A DNA stretch of 64,000 nucleotides from Prinia subflava (Eukaryota > Chordata > Aves > Passeriformes > Cisticolidae). Under the pieces are notes generated by a model, which saw only the letters and a list, made by a program, of their open reading frames with translations, had not been told where the DNA came from and searched no databases. Each line of letters starts with the position of its first letter. Within the stretch, counting starts at the first letter, position 1. Positions 43,721 through 53,640 of the stretch are shown piece after piece. The DNA is taken from NCBI RefSeq assembly GCF_021018805.1, contig NC_086247.1, positions 145,285,378-145,349,377 on the forward strand, read 5' to 3'. Position numbers and translations under genes: made by a program.

Positions 43721-45149
43721 CAAACCACAAACCTGGGTTATTTCCTCAGGACAGTCCCTGGACTGTCAGGAACTCTGCATCCTACAGGAGATGATGTGAT
43801 TTAACATAAACTGCTCCCTCTCCCCACATACATTCCAAAACTTCTAACGGATATAAGAAAGAACACAGTCGGTAAAGAAATGTGTTTATCTGTTTTTAAA
43901 AGACCAGTAGCAAACACATTAGCCCTCTAACTAAAACTAAAAGTAAAGCCCTGCATGCCTTCCTCCCAAGCCCAGCCAAGATAAATTAGCCAACTGCATC
44001 GATCCGGAAAGGACAGAAAATACCAGAGAGAAGCTGCTGGGGTAAGAATCTGCTGTAGTTTGAAAGTACTAACAAGACAAGTCTGCTGGAGAACAAGGGG
44101 AACTCTGCAGTTTACAGATATTATTAGTAGTATTGCAGTCTAAGCACTGCTGCCAATAAAAGTAGCAATTTAAATTTATCCTCCAATACAGATTATTTAA
44201 GAAAATTTAATACTAATTTAACTTCCATTTTCAACATGCTCTTATTTTCCACTGAGAAGTCAGCACAGGAGCCAAGGTGTGTACACAAAGTTAGACCAGT
44301 GTTGTGCAACAGTTAAATTTTTGGTTGCTTGCAATATTAAAAAAAAAAAAAAAGTCATCACAGAGACAAGATCTGTAAATACATTTTACTCATTGGTCCA
44401 AACAAATCTTCTTTGACAACATAATCCATCTAACTAAATGGTATTTTAATTACCAGGCTCTTGATCACCAGCTGAACATAAAATCCCTAACTGGAGTACA
44501 AGGATCTCCAAAGAGTAAACAAAAATTAAGGTCAGCAGGCAGCAGTGACTGCAGCCTCTGCTGAAAGACTGGCGAGGCAGAGCCTTGCTTCATCCGAGTT
44601 CTTCCCTTTGTGTCAGTACCGTATTCTTATCACTTTTTGACACTTTATACCCTAAAAACTCTTGGGTTTGATCACTAACTATGCAATGCCAGAAACCTGA
44701 CCACTTGCACATTAACACTGTTATAAACTTAGTTTCATGTTACTTAAGTAACACTTTATTAGTACCACAATTTAAAACAGATTTGTTCGGTATTTTAAAT
44801 CACTTCCAACACCTTTGTTAGCATGGCTGAAGACTGCAGCACATGGTTCAGCAGCCAAGGAGAGCTCCAACAGCAACACAACACGAAGTGCTGGTGCAAA
44901 CAGGAACGCGGGTCATTAACCCAGCCCTCTGCCCCCTCTGAAGTGCAGCAAACACTGAGGACAAGCAGTGTTCCTTACCTGGCAGTGTCAGTTTTCAACT
45001 CCGCTCGCAACCTGGCAACAGCGAGTTCAAAACACCCGACCTCTGCCGACCTCACCCACAACAAACCTCCCTCCTGCCCCTACCCAGCAATAAACACTGA
45101 GCAGAACGTAACTAAACTGCTTCCATCGGGGGAGAAAAACAGAGCGTTT

Positions 45150-45440
45150 GGCTTAGGATCATCAGGGGTGGAAAATGCCTCTGAGATCATCCAGCCCAAC
45201 CATCCCCCCGACACCGCCACTGTGTCCCTTAGCACTGAAGCACAACACCCAGCGCCACATCCAGGCGCTCCTTAAACATCTCCGAGCATGGTGACCCCAC
45301 CACCTCCCTCGGCGACCTACTGCAATGCCTGATCACCCTAAATGTGAAATATTTTTTACGTTATCTAATCTGAATCTCCCCTGTCTCATCTTAAGGCCAT
45401 TTCCTCTGGTCCTCTCACTGCAGGCACGGCAGAAGAGTCC
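45150..45440 (-). mobile_element. CR1 LINE 3' fragment in DNAJB6 intron 1
   Basis: The antisense text GAGATCATCCAGCCCAACCA, CCAGGCGCTCCTTAAACATC, and CCCACCTCC-like core mark a CR1 copy with its 3' end toward 45150. It ends close to the edge of the promoter CpG island. Confidence 0.85.
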
Positions 45441-45948
45441 GGCCCGGTCCGCATTACGATCTCCTTTCAGGGAGTTGCAGGGAAAAAGGAGGGCACAATA
45501 ACGCTCCTAAGCCGCCCAGGCAGTACCCTGCGACGAAAAGCGCTTTAAGGACAAGCTCTGTTTAACGAGCCGAAGCTCGCCCTCCTCTTCTGGAAGCTCA
45601 CACCACTGTGAGCAAGGAATGGGAAATTGGACATTTTTTTCTGCCTTGCGGCGAACAGGCAGAAAACCCGACCGTCCCGGGGTTTGTCCCGCTCCCAGCC
45701 CGAGGGGAGCCCTGGGAAGCAGCTCCCTCCCCGAGCTCCCTGCGGTCCCCGCCGAGGACACGCAGAGCCCCCAGGCACCCGGGGCCGCTCCAGCACTGCG
45801 GGGCCTGCGCCAGCCGCGCCGCGAGGCCCCGCTACCAGGGACGCCGCTGCCGAGCACCGCGGCCCGGCCAAGCGCCCGCTCCCCGCTGTCGCTGTCTCCC
45901 ACACGGCCGCGGCCGGCCGGCCCCGGGGCCGCCTGCCCCGCACTCACC

Positions 45949-46070
45949 CGCCGGTGTCTCCTCGGCGCGGCCGCCGCTCCGCCGCTCCCCTCCCGCGGCT
46001 CCCGCCGGGACAAACGGCAGCGGCCGCAAACAGGAAGCGCCGCCAGCGCGCGCCGTCACTTCCGCCCCGC
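45949..46070 (-). other. DNAJB6: DNAJB6 non-coding exon 1 (approximate 5' end)
   Basis: The minus strand has a strong splice donor, CGG followed by GTGAGTG, with the last exon base at 45948. It lies in a CpG-rich segment with ETS-like and GC-box motifs. There is no ATG in the probable exon, so it would be 5'UTR joined to exon 2 at 37221. The upstream boundary (transcription start) cannot be seen and is placed before the heat-shock element. Position, strand and order fit DNAJB6; transcript data would be needed to fix the start. Confidence 0.7.
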
Positions 46071-46082
46071 CGCTTCCGGAAG
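46055..46082. promoter_or_regulatory. DNAJB6: ETS-type sites at the DNAJB6 start region
   Basis: Two CACTTCCG/GCTTCCGG motifs occur at 46057-46064 and 46072-46079, the second within the palindrome CTTCCGGAAG. Such sites are typical of CpG-island promoters bound by GABP/ELK proteins. The second overlaps the heat-shock element, so occupancy could be competitive. Confidence 0.55.
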
Positions 46083-46091
46083 TTTCTCGAA
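46074..46091 (-). promoter_or_regulatory. DNAJB6: Perfect four-unit heat-shock element in the DNAJB6 promoter
   Basis: The plus strand reads TTCCGGAAGTTTCTCGAA. That is TTC-nn-GAA-nn-TTC-nn-GAA, four uninterrupted alternating nGAAn pentamers, the binding site of trimeric HSF1. It lies about 125-145 bp upstream of the exon 1 donor. Its first half is also an inverted ETS-like site (CTTCCGGAAG). Heat or proteotoxic induction of this Hsp40 gene is the direct inference. Confidence 0.75.
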
Positions 46092-46121
46092 CGGCCCAGC
46101 CGGGTGTCCCGTGTGAGCGGA

Positions 46122-46136
46122 CAGCGCCCCCTGCCG
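46122..46136 (-). promoter_or_regulatory. CTCF-like core motif
   Basis: The minus strand reads CCGGCAGGGGGCGCT, matching the CTCF core consensus CCASYAGRKGGC with one mismatch (G for A at the third position). It sits between the promoter motifs and the GC-box minisatellite. Binding is inferred from the motif only. Confidence 0.5.
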
Positions 46137-46190
46137 GCGGCCGGCGGCGCTGCGCCAGGGCGGGGCCGAGAACGGGGCGGGCTTCTGGTG

Positions 46191-46523
46191 GGCGGGGCTT
46201 CGTGAGGAGAAGGCGGGGCTTGGTGAGGGGTGGGCGGGGCTTCGTGAGGAGAAGGCGGGGCTTGGTGAGGGGTGGGCGGGGCTTCGTGAGGAGAAGGCGG
46301 GGCTTGGTGAGGGAGGGCGGGGCTTCGTGAGGGGAGGGCGGGGCTTGGTGAGGGGAGGGCGGGGCTTGGTGAGGGGAGGGCGGGGCTTGGTGAGGAGAAG
46401 GCGGGGCTTGGTGAGGGGAGGGCGGGGCTTGGCGAGGGGAGGGCGGGGCTTGGCGAGGGGAGGGCGGGGCTTGGTGAGGGGAGGGCGGGGCTTGGTGAGG
46501 GGAGGGCGGGGCTTGGTGAGGGA
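46191..46523 (+). repeat. GC-box minisatellite, 16 units of 21 bp, upstream of DNAJB6
   Basis: The decamer GGCGGGGCTT starts at 46191, 46212, 46233, 46254, 46275, 46296, 46316, 46337, 46358, 46379, 46400, 46421, 46442, 46463, 46484 and 46505. Fourteen intervals are exactly 21 bp and one is 20. The unit is GGCGGGGCTTGGTGAGGGGAG with variants. The first units alternate between a TTCGTGAGGAGAA type and a TTGGTGAGGGGTG type, a 42-bp higher-order repeat. Every unit holds a GGGCGGGGC or GGCGGGGC Sp1/KLF-type GC box. The array begins about 100 bp upstream of the heat-shock element. Because 21 is a multiple of three, long repetitive ORFs run through it on both strands; I treat these as a by-product. 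Confidence 0.95.
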
Positions 46524-46599
46524 AGCGCTGCTCGGGCGGTGCCGGGTTATTGTGTGTTTGTGCATCCACATGTTCAAATGAGCGACTTCTGCTCCCTGC

Positions 46600-46700
46600 T
46601 CCACAGAATCACACCATGTCTAGTGGGCATCATGGTGTTCAGTCATAGGGTGGACTCTTAGAGGTTTTTTCCAACCTAATTGATGATGTGATTTTGAGAA
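46600..46700 (+). mobile_element. CR1 3'-terminal fragment
   Basis: A short piece, AGAGGTTTTTTCCAACCTAA, followed by TTGATGATGTGATTTTGAG, resembles the CR1 3' end in sense orientation. It lies next to the GC-box array and before a larger CR1 copy, and may be a separate insertion. Confidence 0.6.
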
Positions 46701-46824
46701 GCAATGCCCAGGTGTGCAGCTGAGGGGAAAGGAGAAGGAAAAAAGAATAATGTTGAGAAACATTTTTTTAATAGGTGGGTTTGGCTACTAGAAGTGAAAT
46801 GACAAAAATTCTTCCCCTTTTGTG

Positions 46825-47145
46825 TCTTTACTCTCAAAACATGGGGGTCCCAAAAGGATGGAGCAGGCTCTGCTCAGTGGTGCCCAGGAGCAATGGGCAG
46901 AAAATGATGCACAGGAAGCTCCACCTGAACATGAGGAAGAACTTCTTTACTGAGCAGGTGACCGTGCACTGGAACAGATTGCTCAGAGAAGCTGTGGAGT
47001 CTCCCTCACTAGAGATATTCCAGAACCATCCAAATGCAATCCTGTGCCAGGTGCTCTAGGATGACCCTCTTGAGCAGGGAGGTTGGACCAGATGACCCAT
47101 TGACCCTTCCAGCCTGACCCATTCTCAGATTCTGTGAGGGGAAAT
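46825..47145 (+). mobile_element. CR1 LINE 3' fragment
   Basis: Sense CR1 text is readable: TGAACATGAGGAAGAACTTC, GTGACCGTGCACTGGAACAG, TTGCTCAGAGAAGCTGTGGA and GGAGGTTGGACCAGATGACC. It is a clear, moderately diverged copy. Confidence 0.92.
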
Positions 47146-48351
47146 GCAAAAAGTGATGCCTGGGTGTGGTGCTGTAGGAAAAAGTGAAAAACTACTAATA
47201 ATTTGAAGACACACTCTTTGAATAGTGACTTTGGCTGCTAGATATGACAAAATTCTTTGCCCCTTGTGTGTTTAATTTGTAGTCTCAAAAATTGTAACTC
47301 TGGCACACAATTCTTTTGGGGCCAGATTCCTCTCCCTGCATGTAGGGCCTGGACAGAGCCCTGCACTGGGTGAATGTATTGGAGCATCCTTTGTGTCATA
47401 TTCAAGTCTGTGGTTTTCTGAGTGCCATGGCTGAGAGCAAAGTATAGGGCAGCAAAGTTATTATTCTATTTTTAAAATGTGGAATTTATCCATGCTTTAA
47501 ATTGCTGCAAAATTATATTTCTTGCCCCTTGTTTTCAAAGAGGGGCATTAATTTTTAGATGACCAAAGTGTAGTTAGAAAGTTTCCACACCTAAAATGTA
47601 TGCTTCCCAAATAAAGTCAACTAAAGGGCTCCTCATTATTTGGGAAGTGTTTGTGTGGGAGTGGGGTCAGTTCAAAAAGACAAAAGCCAGCTTGGAATAA
47701 GGCAGAGGAAAACCTAAAACAAATCAGCAGGACAAGTAGTAGGACAAACCTAAGTATAGGCTTGGTGCTTTGAGGAAGTGCAGCTTCAAAAGAAATATTG
47801 TTGATTATTGATGCTAAGTTGCGGTCGTGGAAACAATTCTTCAAAATTAGAGCACTCCATTATTAGCTTCTCATCAGCAAGTAGCTGTGAAATCCAAGTT
47901 GTTGTTCCACTTGGAAAGAAAAAACCCAAAGGTTTAGTAGGTTAGACTGGCTCTTCCTAATGGGTGAGGTTCAGGCCTCAGAGGATTCGCAGCCTGCTAA
48001 ATGCAAAGGCAGGTCAGTACTGTGTACTTCAGGAGACCATATAAAATTTTGATTTAATCCTTTAAATATTTCTTGATGTTTCTTGATGAAAAAAAGGGTT
48101 TTCCCCAACCTTTCATAACTGATTACATGGAGAAAAAGAATGTGAAGCTAAAACCTGAGCTGCAGTAAACAAGACAGAAATTGCACAAAAGAGTTTCTTT
48201 GCTTTAATAAAGAGTGGTTTTATTTTACAGTTAAGGTATGATGGATGCCAACCATAAAAATTTCTGTTTATTGAAGCAAACAGAACATAGCAAAGAAGCA
48301 TGATTCCATATGGAACTAGAGGGTTGGAATCAAAACACTGCCTGCATTTGC

Positions 48352-48782
48352 TGCCTTGAGAAGGCTGACCTGAAACAGAGCTAGAGAATAAAGTAGGGAT
48401 TTATTGAAAGGCCTCTAGGATCCACCTTGGGCTAGACAGGAGCCTGACCAAGGCTGCACCCAGGGTGGACTGAGAATGGTCACAAAATGGCTGATCAGTC
48501 ATGAGATTTTAGGTTTTTATAAGTTTTGGTCTATTTGTATATTGGGGCTTAATTGTCCAGTTACAGCTTCAGGTTGTGAGGTCCCATCCTTCTTGTTTTC
48601 TCTCTTTAATCTACTGTTGTTTGTGATGTTGGGATGAAAGTTGTCCTTGGTCCTCAGTAGGGAAAGGATTTGTTTGGTCTCCCTGCTCTGTGAAGAGAAC
48701 TCACCGGCACTTAGTATGAGGCTCAGAACTGCACCCCTAGGCAGCACAGAATCTGAAAATATGAAAGCTAAAGCTTAAGGCA
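48352..48782 (-). mobile_element. LTR of an endogenous retrovirus (solo or remnant)
   Basis: The element is 431 bp with near-perfect inverted ends, TGCCTTGAG and CTTAAGGCA (one mismatch). On the minus strand it has a TATAAAA box at about 48514-48520 and an AATAAA at 48400-48405 near its 3' end, the expected U3-R-U5 order. I recognise the text as an LTR type from passerine genomes (probably ERVK-like). The flanks (ATTTGC and TCACAT) do not match, so no target duplication is visible. No viral coding sequence adjoins it. Confidence 0.7.
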
Positions 48783-49369
48783 TCACATCAATGCAACCAG
48801 GCTTCTTTAACACAATTGTTACCATTACATTCATCTGCACAGAGATTTTCTAACACTGTTCTGACTCTAGACAGCACAGCCCTGCTTTAGCATCCTTCAG
48901 GCATAGGAATAATATTTGGGAAGGCTTAGAGACCAATTTTGCATTTGGAGAAAGGAAGGTATGAGAAGGTAAAGTGCCTGCTCACAGCTGAGGGCAGGGC
49001 AAGCTGTACAGGATGCAGTTTCTACAGCAAAACACTGAGAGTATAAATAAATGTTTCCTAACAAAGTTATGGATGGAAACAAAAGATCATGTAATTATTT
49101 TTTTAAAATATATTATAAGTGGTTTATGCTTGTCTTCAAAGAAGATGGGAACATAGCTTCCTAAGACTTTGCAGATTGGGCAGTTTCCAGAGCCATCAAT
49201 TACAAATATCATTTGTTAGAGTACCTCTTTTTTTAACTTACAACCTCTGATAGCTAAGATTATCTCTAACACTGAACAATAACAAGAATTATTTACCTTT
49301 TAGAAGTTTGCCCATATTGTGCACATGATATTTAATTTTCTGTTCTCTGTTACAGGGAAAGGCAGCAGA

Positions 49370-49790
49370 TTTCAGTTTAAACAGCTCATGGCTAAGCCCA
49401 GCAGAGGAGGTACTGCAGGGGGTACTGAAGCACACACAGCCAGGATTGCCCTGGCCCGTGCAGAATCCAGCACTCGCCCTTGTTGAACACATGGCTGGTG
49501 ATTGCCCAGCTCTGATTTGTCTGGGCCTCTTCCCTCAAGGGAATCACCAACTCCTCCCAGTTTAGTGTCCTTGGCAAACTTTCTTAGTCTCCCTTCCAGT
49601 GCTGCATCCCAGTTATTTATGAGGATGTTGAAGAGCACAGGTCTGAGGCTGGGGCTCTGTGGGACCCCACTGGTGACAGGACAGCAGCCTGGTGTAACCC
49701 CATGCACTGTGACCCTGTGTGCAGACCTGTGAGCCAATTCTCACCCAGCTGTGTGCTGGACATTTTGTTCAGAAGGATCTAAAGTTTTAC
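49370..49790 (-). mobile_element. CR1 LINE ORF2 fragment (reverse transcriptase, broken)
   Basis: The minus-strand translation contains VTSGVPQSPSLRPVLFNILI and then FAKDTKLGGVGDSLEGR. These match the CR1 reverse-transcriptase region VTSGVPQGS...FADDTKLGG. The catalytic FADD is FAKD here, so the copy is inactive. This internal region is unusual beside the 3' fragments elsewhere in the window. Confidence 0.88.
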
Positions 49791-52469
49791 CGAAATCCAA
49801 AAGGATTACATAACTGCCTCATTAACATTTTTAATTAGATCTATTTATAGGACTAATAAAACTGAAAAGCTTTTAGACTCAGAGAACCTTCAAAGGTATT
49901 TGTAAAAGTATGAAGTCAAAGTGTCCTATGTTTTTATGGCTTGCTGCTTGCAGCAGAAGCCTGGAGTACTGTGTTAAGGGGCATTAAATCTGATGTTGCT
50001 GGCAGAGCATCAACATTCCAATAACAAAAGAAGGTCTGGTGGGTCTGGTAAAGCTGGTATCAGAGATCCAGGCTGATATCCAAGTGCTGAGTCATTGAGA
50101 CAGAATAAACGCTGCTATCAAAGAATCTTAATTGCTTAAGAACGCTCAGCTCTCCTCTGGGAACATGAGGGAAAGGTCTGGTCACTTCACCTAACTTCAG
50201 CTCTGTCTAAAATCCAGTTTGAGGCCATGGACTGTGAAGAGAGAGGAGGAGAGGGCACCTCCAGGGCACAGTTCATGCCACCTTCTTTGAGGATGTGCTT
50301 CAGTAAAAAGAAACCGCTGCCCACAGCTCTGTCCCGGGGCTGCCTCTTCTGCCCAAGTGCCTCGACAGCCACCTCACACATGCCTGAAGTTAAGTGAGAT
50401 GAATTCAGGCCTAACTGGTAGCTATAACCTAATGATGGAAATAATGTGGCAGCATTCCAGGAGGTATTAGCAATTCACATAGTTCCCAGATTCTTTTTTC
50501 AAACCATCTTTTATGATTTACGGAGGTCAATTATATAAAGCCCATCAGAACACAAGAAATGCTTAAAAATGCTGCATTAGGGAGACATTAATATTAGTTC
50601 TCCTGAGGTGGTAATGGCTGTAGCCTTCCCGGCCTGCTGCTCTGCCCTGCTGCTTAATGCATCCAGTTTTTCTATTTACAGATTTACAGATTCTATTTTT
50701 GGTGTTAACAAAGAATGTGAGCATATGTATCAAAGACTGTTCTCACATCATCTAATTATAGTACTGCTGGCAAAGTAATTCTGGAAAGTGCCACTTAATT
50801 AAATATAAGCATGAACTTTTTGCTGATAGCTTATCAGAAACAATTAGACTCGAAATATGGGCAGCACACCTAGAGTTTAAAACTTTCAGGAGAAGCATTA
50901 AAAGCACAAAATAACCCATTTTCACTTGCATTCTCCAGTGTTTTCCTGCTGAGCACCACCTCAGTTTTTAAGTGCAGCGTGTCTTAGGTAATCTAGAGGC
51001 TGTGAGTTTATCTGGACTCCTCTTTGTGCACACAAGCCTTAGCTAAGTGGATGCCTTTGAAAGTAGTTAAACCACTTCAGCATAGCTGATGTTTTTGCCA
51101 ATTCCTCCTGAAATATCAGATGTATTCTGCTGATTGTTTGGGGTCTGCACACAACAACCCAGGAACTACTAAGGGCAGTGAGAGGATCTCACAGCTTATG
51201 CCAAGTGCTTATTCTTTGCAAGGACAGCTTAATCAGCATTTATGTTCATTAACTTCATCAGGGGTATGGGTTTCTGTCCATGTGACAATGCCAAATATTA
51301 GTTAATTCCATGTAATTTTTCACTGATAGCCAGATAGATCCACCAGATAATTATACCTAAAATATCTCTGCAGAACTTTGAGCTCTGCTGCTGCTTGCCT
51401 GAAAGTGAAGAGGGGGAAAAAGGAAAAAACAGAGCTGTAATGGAAATCATTAAGATACAAGGGCAAGAAGGAAACAATTCCTTCAGAAGGTTTGTTTGAC
51501 AACATACAGCAAAACTACATAGCAACTGAGGAGAGACACTTTCCCAGGTCTAACATTTGGGCAAGCAGCAGTAGCAGGAGGATCTGAAATGACACCATCT
51601 GGTGAATGCCTGTTTCTTTCTTCAGCAATCAAGAACTATGTGTAACTATAAACAAATAATAAAACAGAAATAATGCAAAACTACTTTTCAGTTAAATGTT
51701 ACAAACAGCTGCTCTGGGAGTGCAGAAAAGAATGATGTTAAATATAGTAGGAAATCTGAGCATGCTGCTCCTATAAATACACAACCCAACTTTGCAAACA
51801 GAATGTATGATTCTGCAGAGCTGTGGACAGGGAAGCTTAGTCCCAGACTGGAGAGCAACTATTCTGGCAATAAATGTAGCAATGATTTAACCATCACACA
51901 AAGAGATCTCATCTCTGACAGTGTGAAATCAAGCTGGAGGACATCTGTGCCTGCCTTTATGTCCCATTTTTTCCCAGTCAGAGTTCCCATGTTTCTCCTG
52001 TTTGACTGTCTGATGTGCTTTGCTGAATTCTGGGCTAGGGGACCTTCAGAAGACAGTCAAAATACAGGAGTTTGCACAAAAGGCTGCACTTGGGTGTTTG
52101 ATACCTTAGGTGACAGAAGCAAATACACAATTAGGTGATTTAAAATTAGTCTTATGGTTTTTATATCAATGTTTAGCATCCTATCTACAAAAAACTGTGA
52201 AAATAATTCAGAGCTTGTTTTTTACCAAGTCTGCTATTTTGCACTGGTAAGAGATTTGTAAAATCCTTGGAAAGTCAAAGGAGCACTGGAAGTTGAAAAA
52301 GCAAAGCCACAAAATCTTAAATCCAACCCCACCTGCTAGGTGCCACTGATTAACAACCATGGGAATCTGACAAGGAAGAGATTTACTGTCATTTAATCCA
52401 GTTCCCAGTCACATCAAAGCCCACAAAAGGTATTTTGAAGATGCTGCTGGGTTCACTAACAAGCAAGGC

Positions 52470-52840
52470 AGAGAGAAAGATGATTAAGGTTTTGGAGGCT
52501 GTGTCGTATGAGGAGAGGCTGAGAGAGCTCATGTTCAGCCTGGAGAAGGCTCAGATTCCTTAGTACTGCCCCACAGGACAAGAGGCAATGGGCACAGACT
52601 GCAATACCAGAAATGTGTTTAAACCTGATTTAAAAGGGTTTGTTGTCAAGTTAATTGAACACTGAAAATAGGCTGCCCAGAGAAACTGTGGATTTTCCCT
52701 CCAAGAAGACATTCAGCACTCCACAAGTGAAGGTCTTGCACAACCTGCTGTAGGGGACCCTGCTTTGGGTTTTGGAGGAGGTGATCTCCAGACTTTCCTC
52801 CTGACTTCAGCCATTCTGTGTTCTCTGTGATGGATTCAAC
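52470..52840 (+). mobile_element. CR1 LINE 3' fragment
   Basis: Sense CR1 text is readable: GAGGAGAGGCTGAGAGAGCT, ATGTTCAGCCTGGAGAAGGC, and later AGGCTGCCCAGAGAAACTGT. It is diverged and has internal deletions. Confidence 0.85.
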
Positions 52841-53457
52841 TTGTGTAACTTCATGAGCACTTTTTGCCTTGTTTTGCCTCTCTACACACGTGAGACATTG
52901 AATGTCCTTTCCAGACTACCAGATACATACTGAAAAACAGATCAGATATATGGGCATTGTGTTTTTATTAATGTTTAGGAAATGCCCTACAAGAGGACAT
53001 TTCTGTAGTTTTATATTTACTGCATTTTTAGTAGCAGGTAAGCTGAAGCATATATGCTGCTGTTTCTAAGCATTCAAAAATAAATATGCACAATACCATC
53101 TTTATCAATATTAAAGGAAAACTAGAAGTGTATTTAGCAATGAAAATAATAAATAAGGGAAGCAGACAAGTCTAATTATCAAAGGAGATAAAAACTAAAT
53201 TGCACCTTCAAAGGGGCCCACATGTGCTAGAATTCCAGGAGCAGCTGAAAAATAAATTTATGAATTACAGCTTCTCAGACTTCTATCCATGGAGTTCTTT
53301 TCTTTCCAAAGATTCTGAAGAAGTTTTTACAAAGCAGAGCAAGTGCACTGTTTGAAAGACACCCTGAAACAAAGGTAAACCTCAGAGCTGCAGCTTCCTT
53401 GGCAGAGTGGGAAATCACAGCTCGAAAGCTGAAGGAATGAACCACCCTGAAGCAGCA

Positions 53458-53640
53458 GAACCGCAGGAATGTCCAGGCTGGAAAAGACCTCAGTGCTGAC
53501 CGAGTCCAGCCATTAACCCAGCACTGCCAACCCCACCACTGAACCAAGGCCCTCAGTGCCACCTCTCCAGGAATTTTAAATCCCTCTGTGGATGGTGACT
53601 CCATCACCACCATGGGTAGCCAGTTCCAATGGTACAGACT
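53458..53640 (-). mobile_element. CR1 LINE fragment
   Basis: The antisense text includes CAGGCTGGAAAAGACCTCAG, CCGAGTCCAGCCATTAACCC and GATGGTGACTCCATCACCAC. It is a short, diverged CR1 piece. Confidence 0.8.

Larger units (their letters stand above)
37222..45947 (-). other. DNAJB6: DNAJB6 intron 1 (8.7 kb)
   Basis: It runs between the non-coding exon 1 donor and the exon 2 acceptor. It holds the (CAAA)n run, the CpG patch at 43530-43720 and a CR1 copy at 45150-45440. First introns of CpG-island genes often carry enhancers, but none can be identified here by sequence alone. Confidence 0.7.
45600..46190. promoter_or_regulatory. DNAJB6: CpG island covering DNAJB6 exon 1
   Basis: The region from about 45600 to 46190 is strongly GC- and CpG-rich compared with the AT-rich surroundings. 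It contains the exon 1 donor, ETS-like sites, the heat-shock element and a CTCF-like motif. There is no obvious TATA box, so a dispersed CpG-island promoter is likely. The long ORFs seen here in several frames come from base composition. Confidence 0.8.

Noticed and set aside
44823..45275. 150-aa plus ORF
   Set aside because: Its last third is CR1 antisense and the rest has no domain.
45608..46330. Several long ORFs (165-240 aa) across the CpG island
   Set aside because: Open in several frames at once because of high GC; Pro/Arg/Ala-rich translations follow composition. The DNAJB6 exon 1 here has no ATG.
46191..46523. CRISPR-like array
   Set aside because: The repeats are contiguous 21-bp units without unique spacers, in a bird genome; it is a minisatellite.
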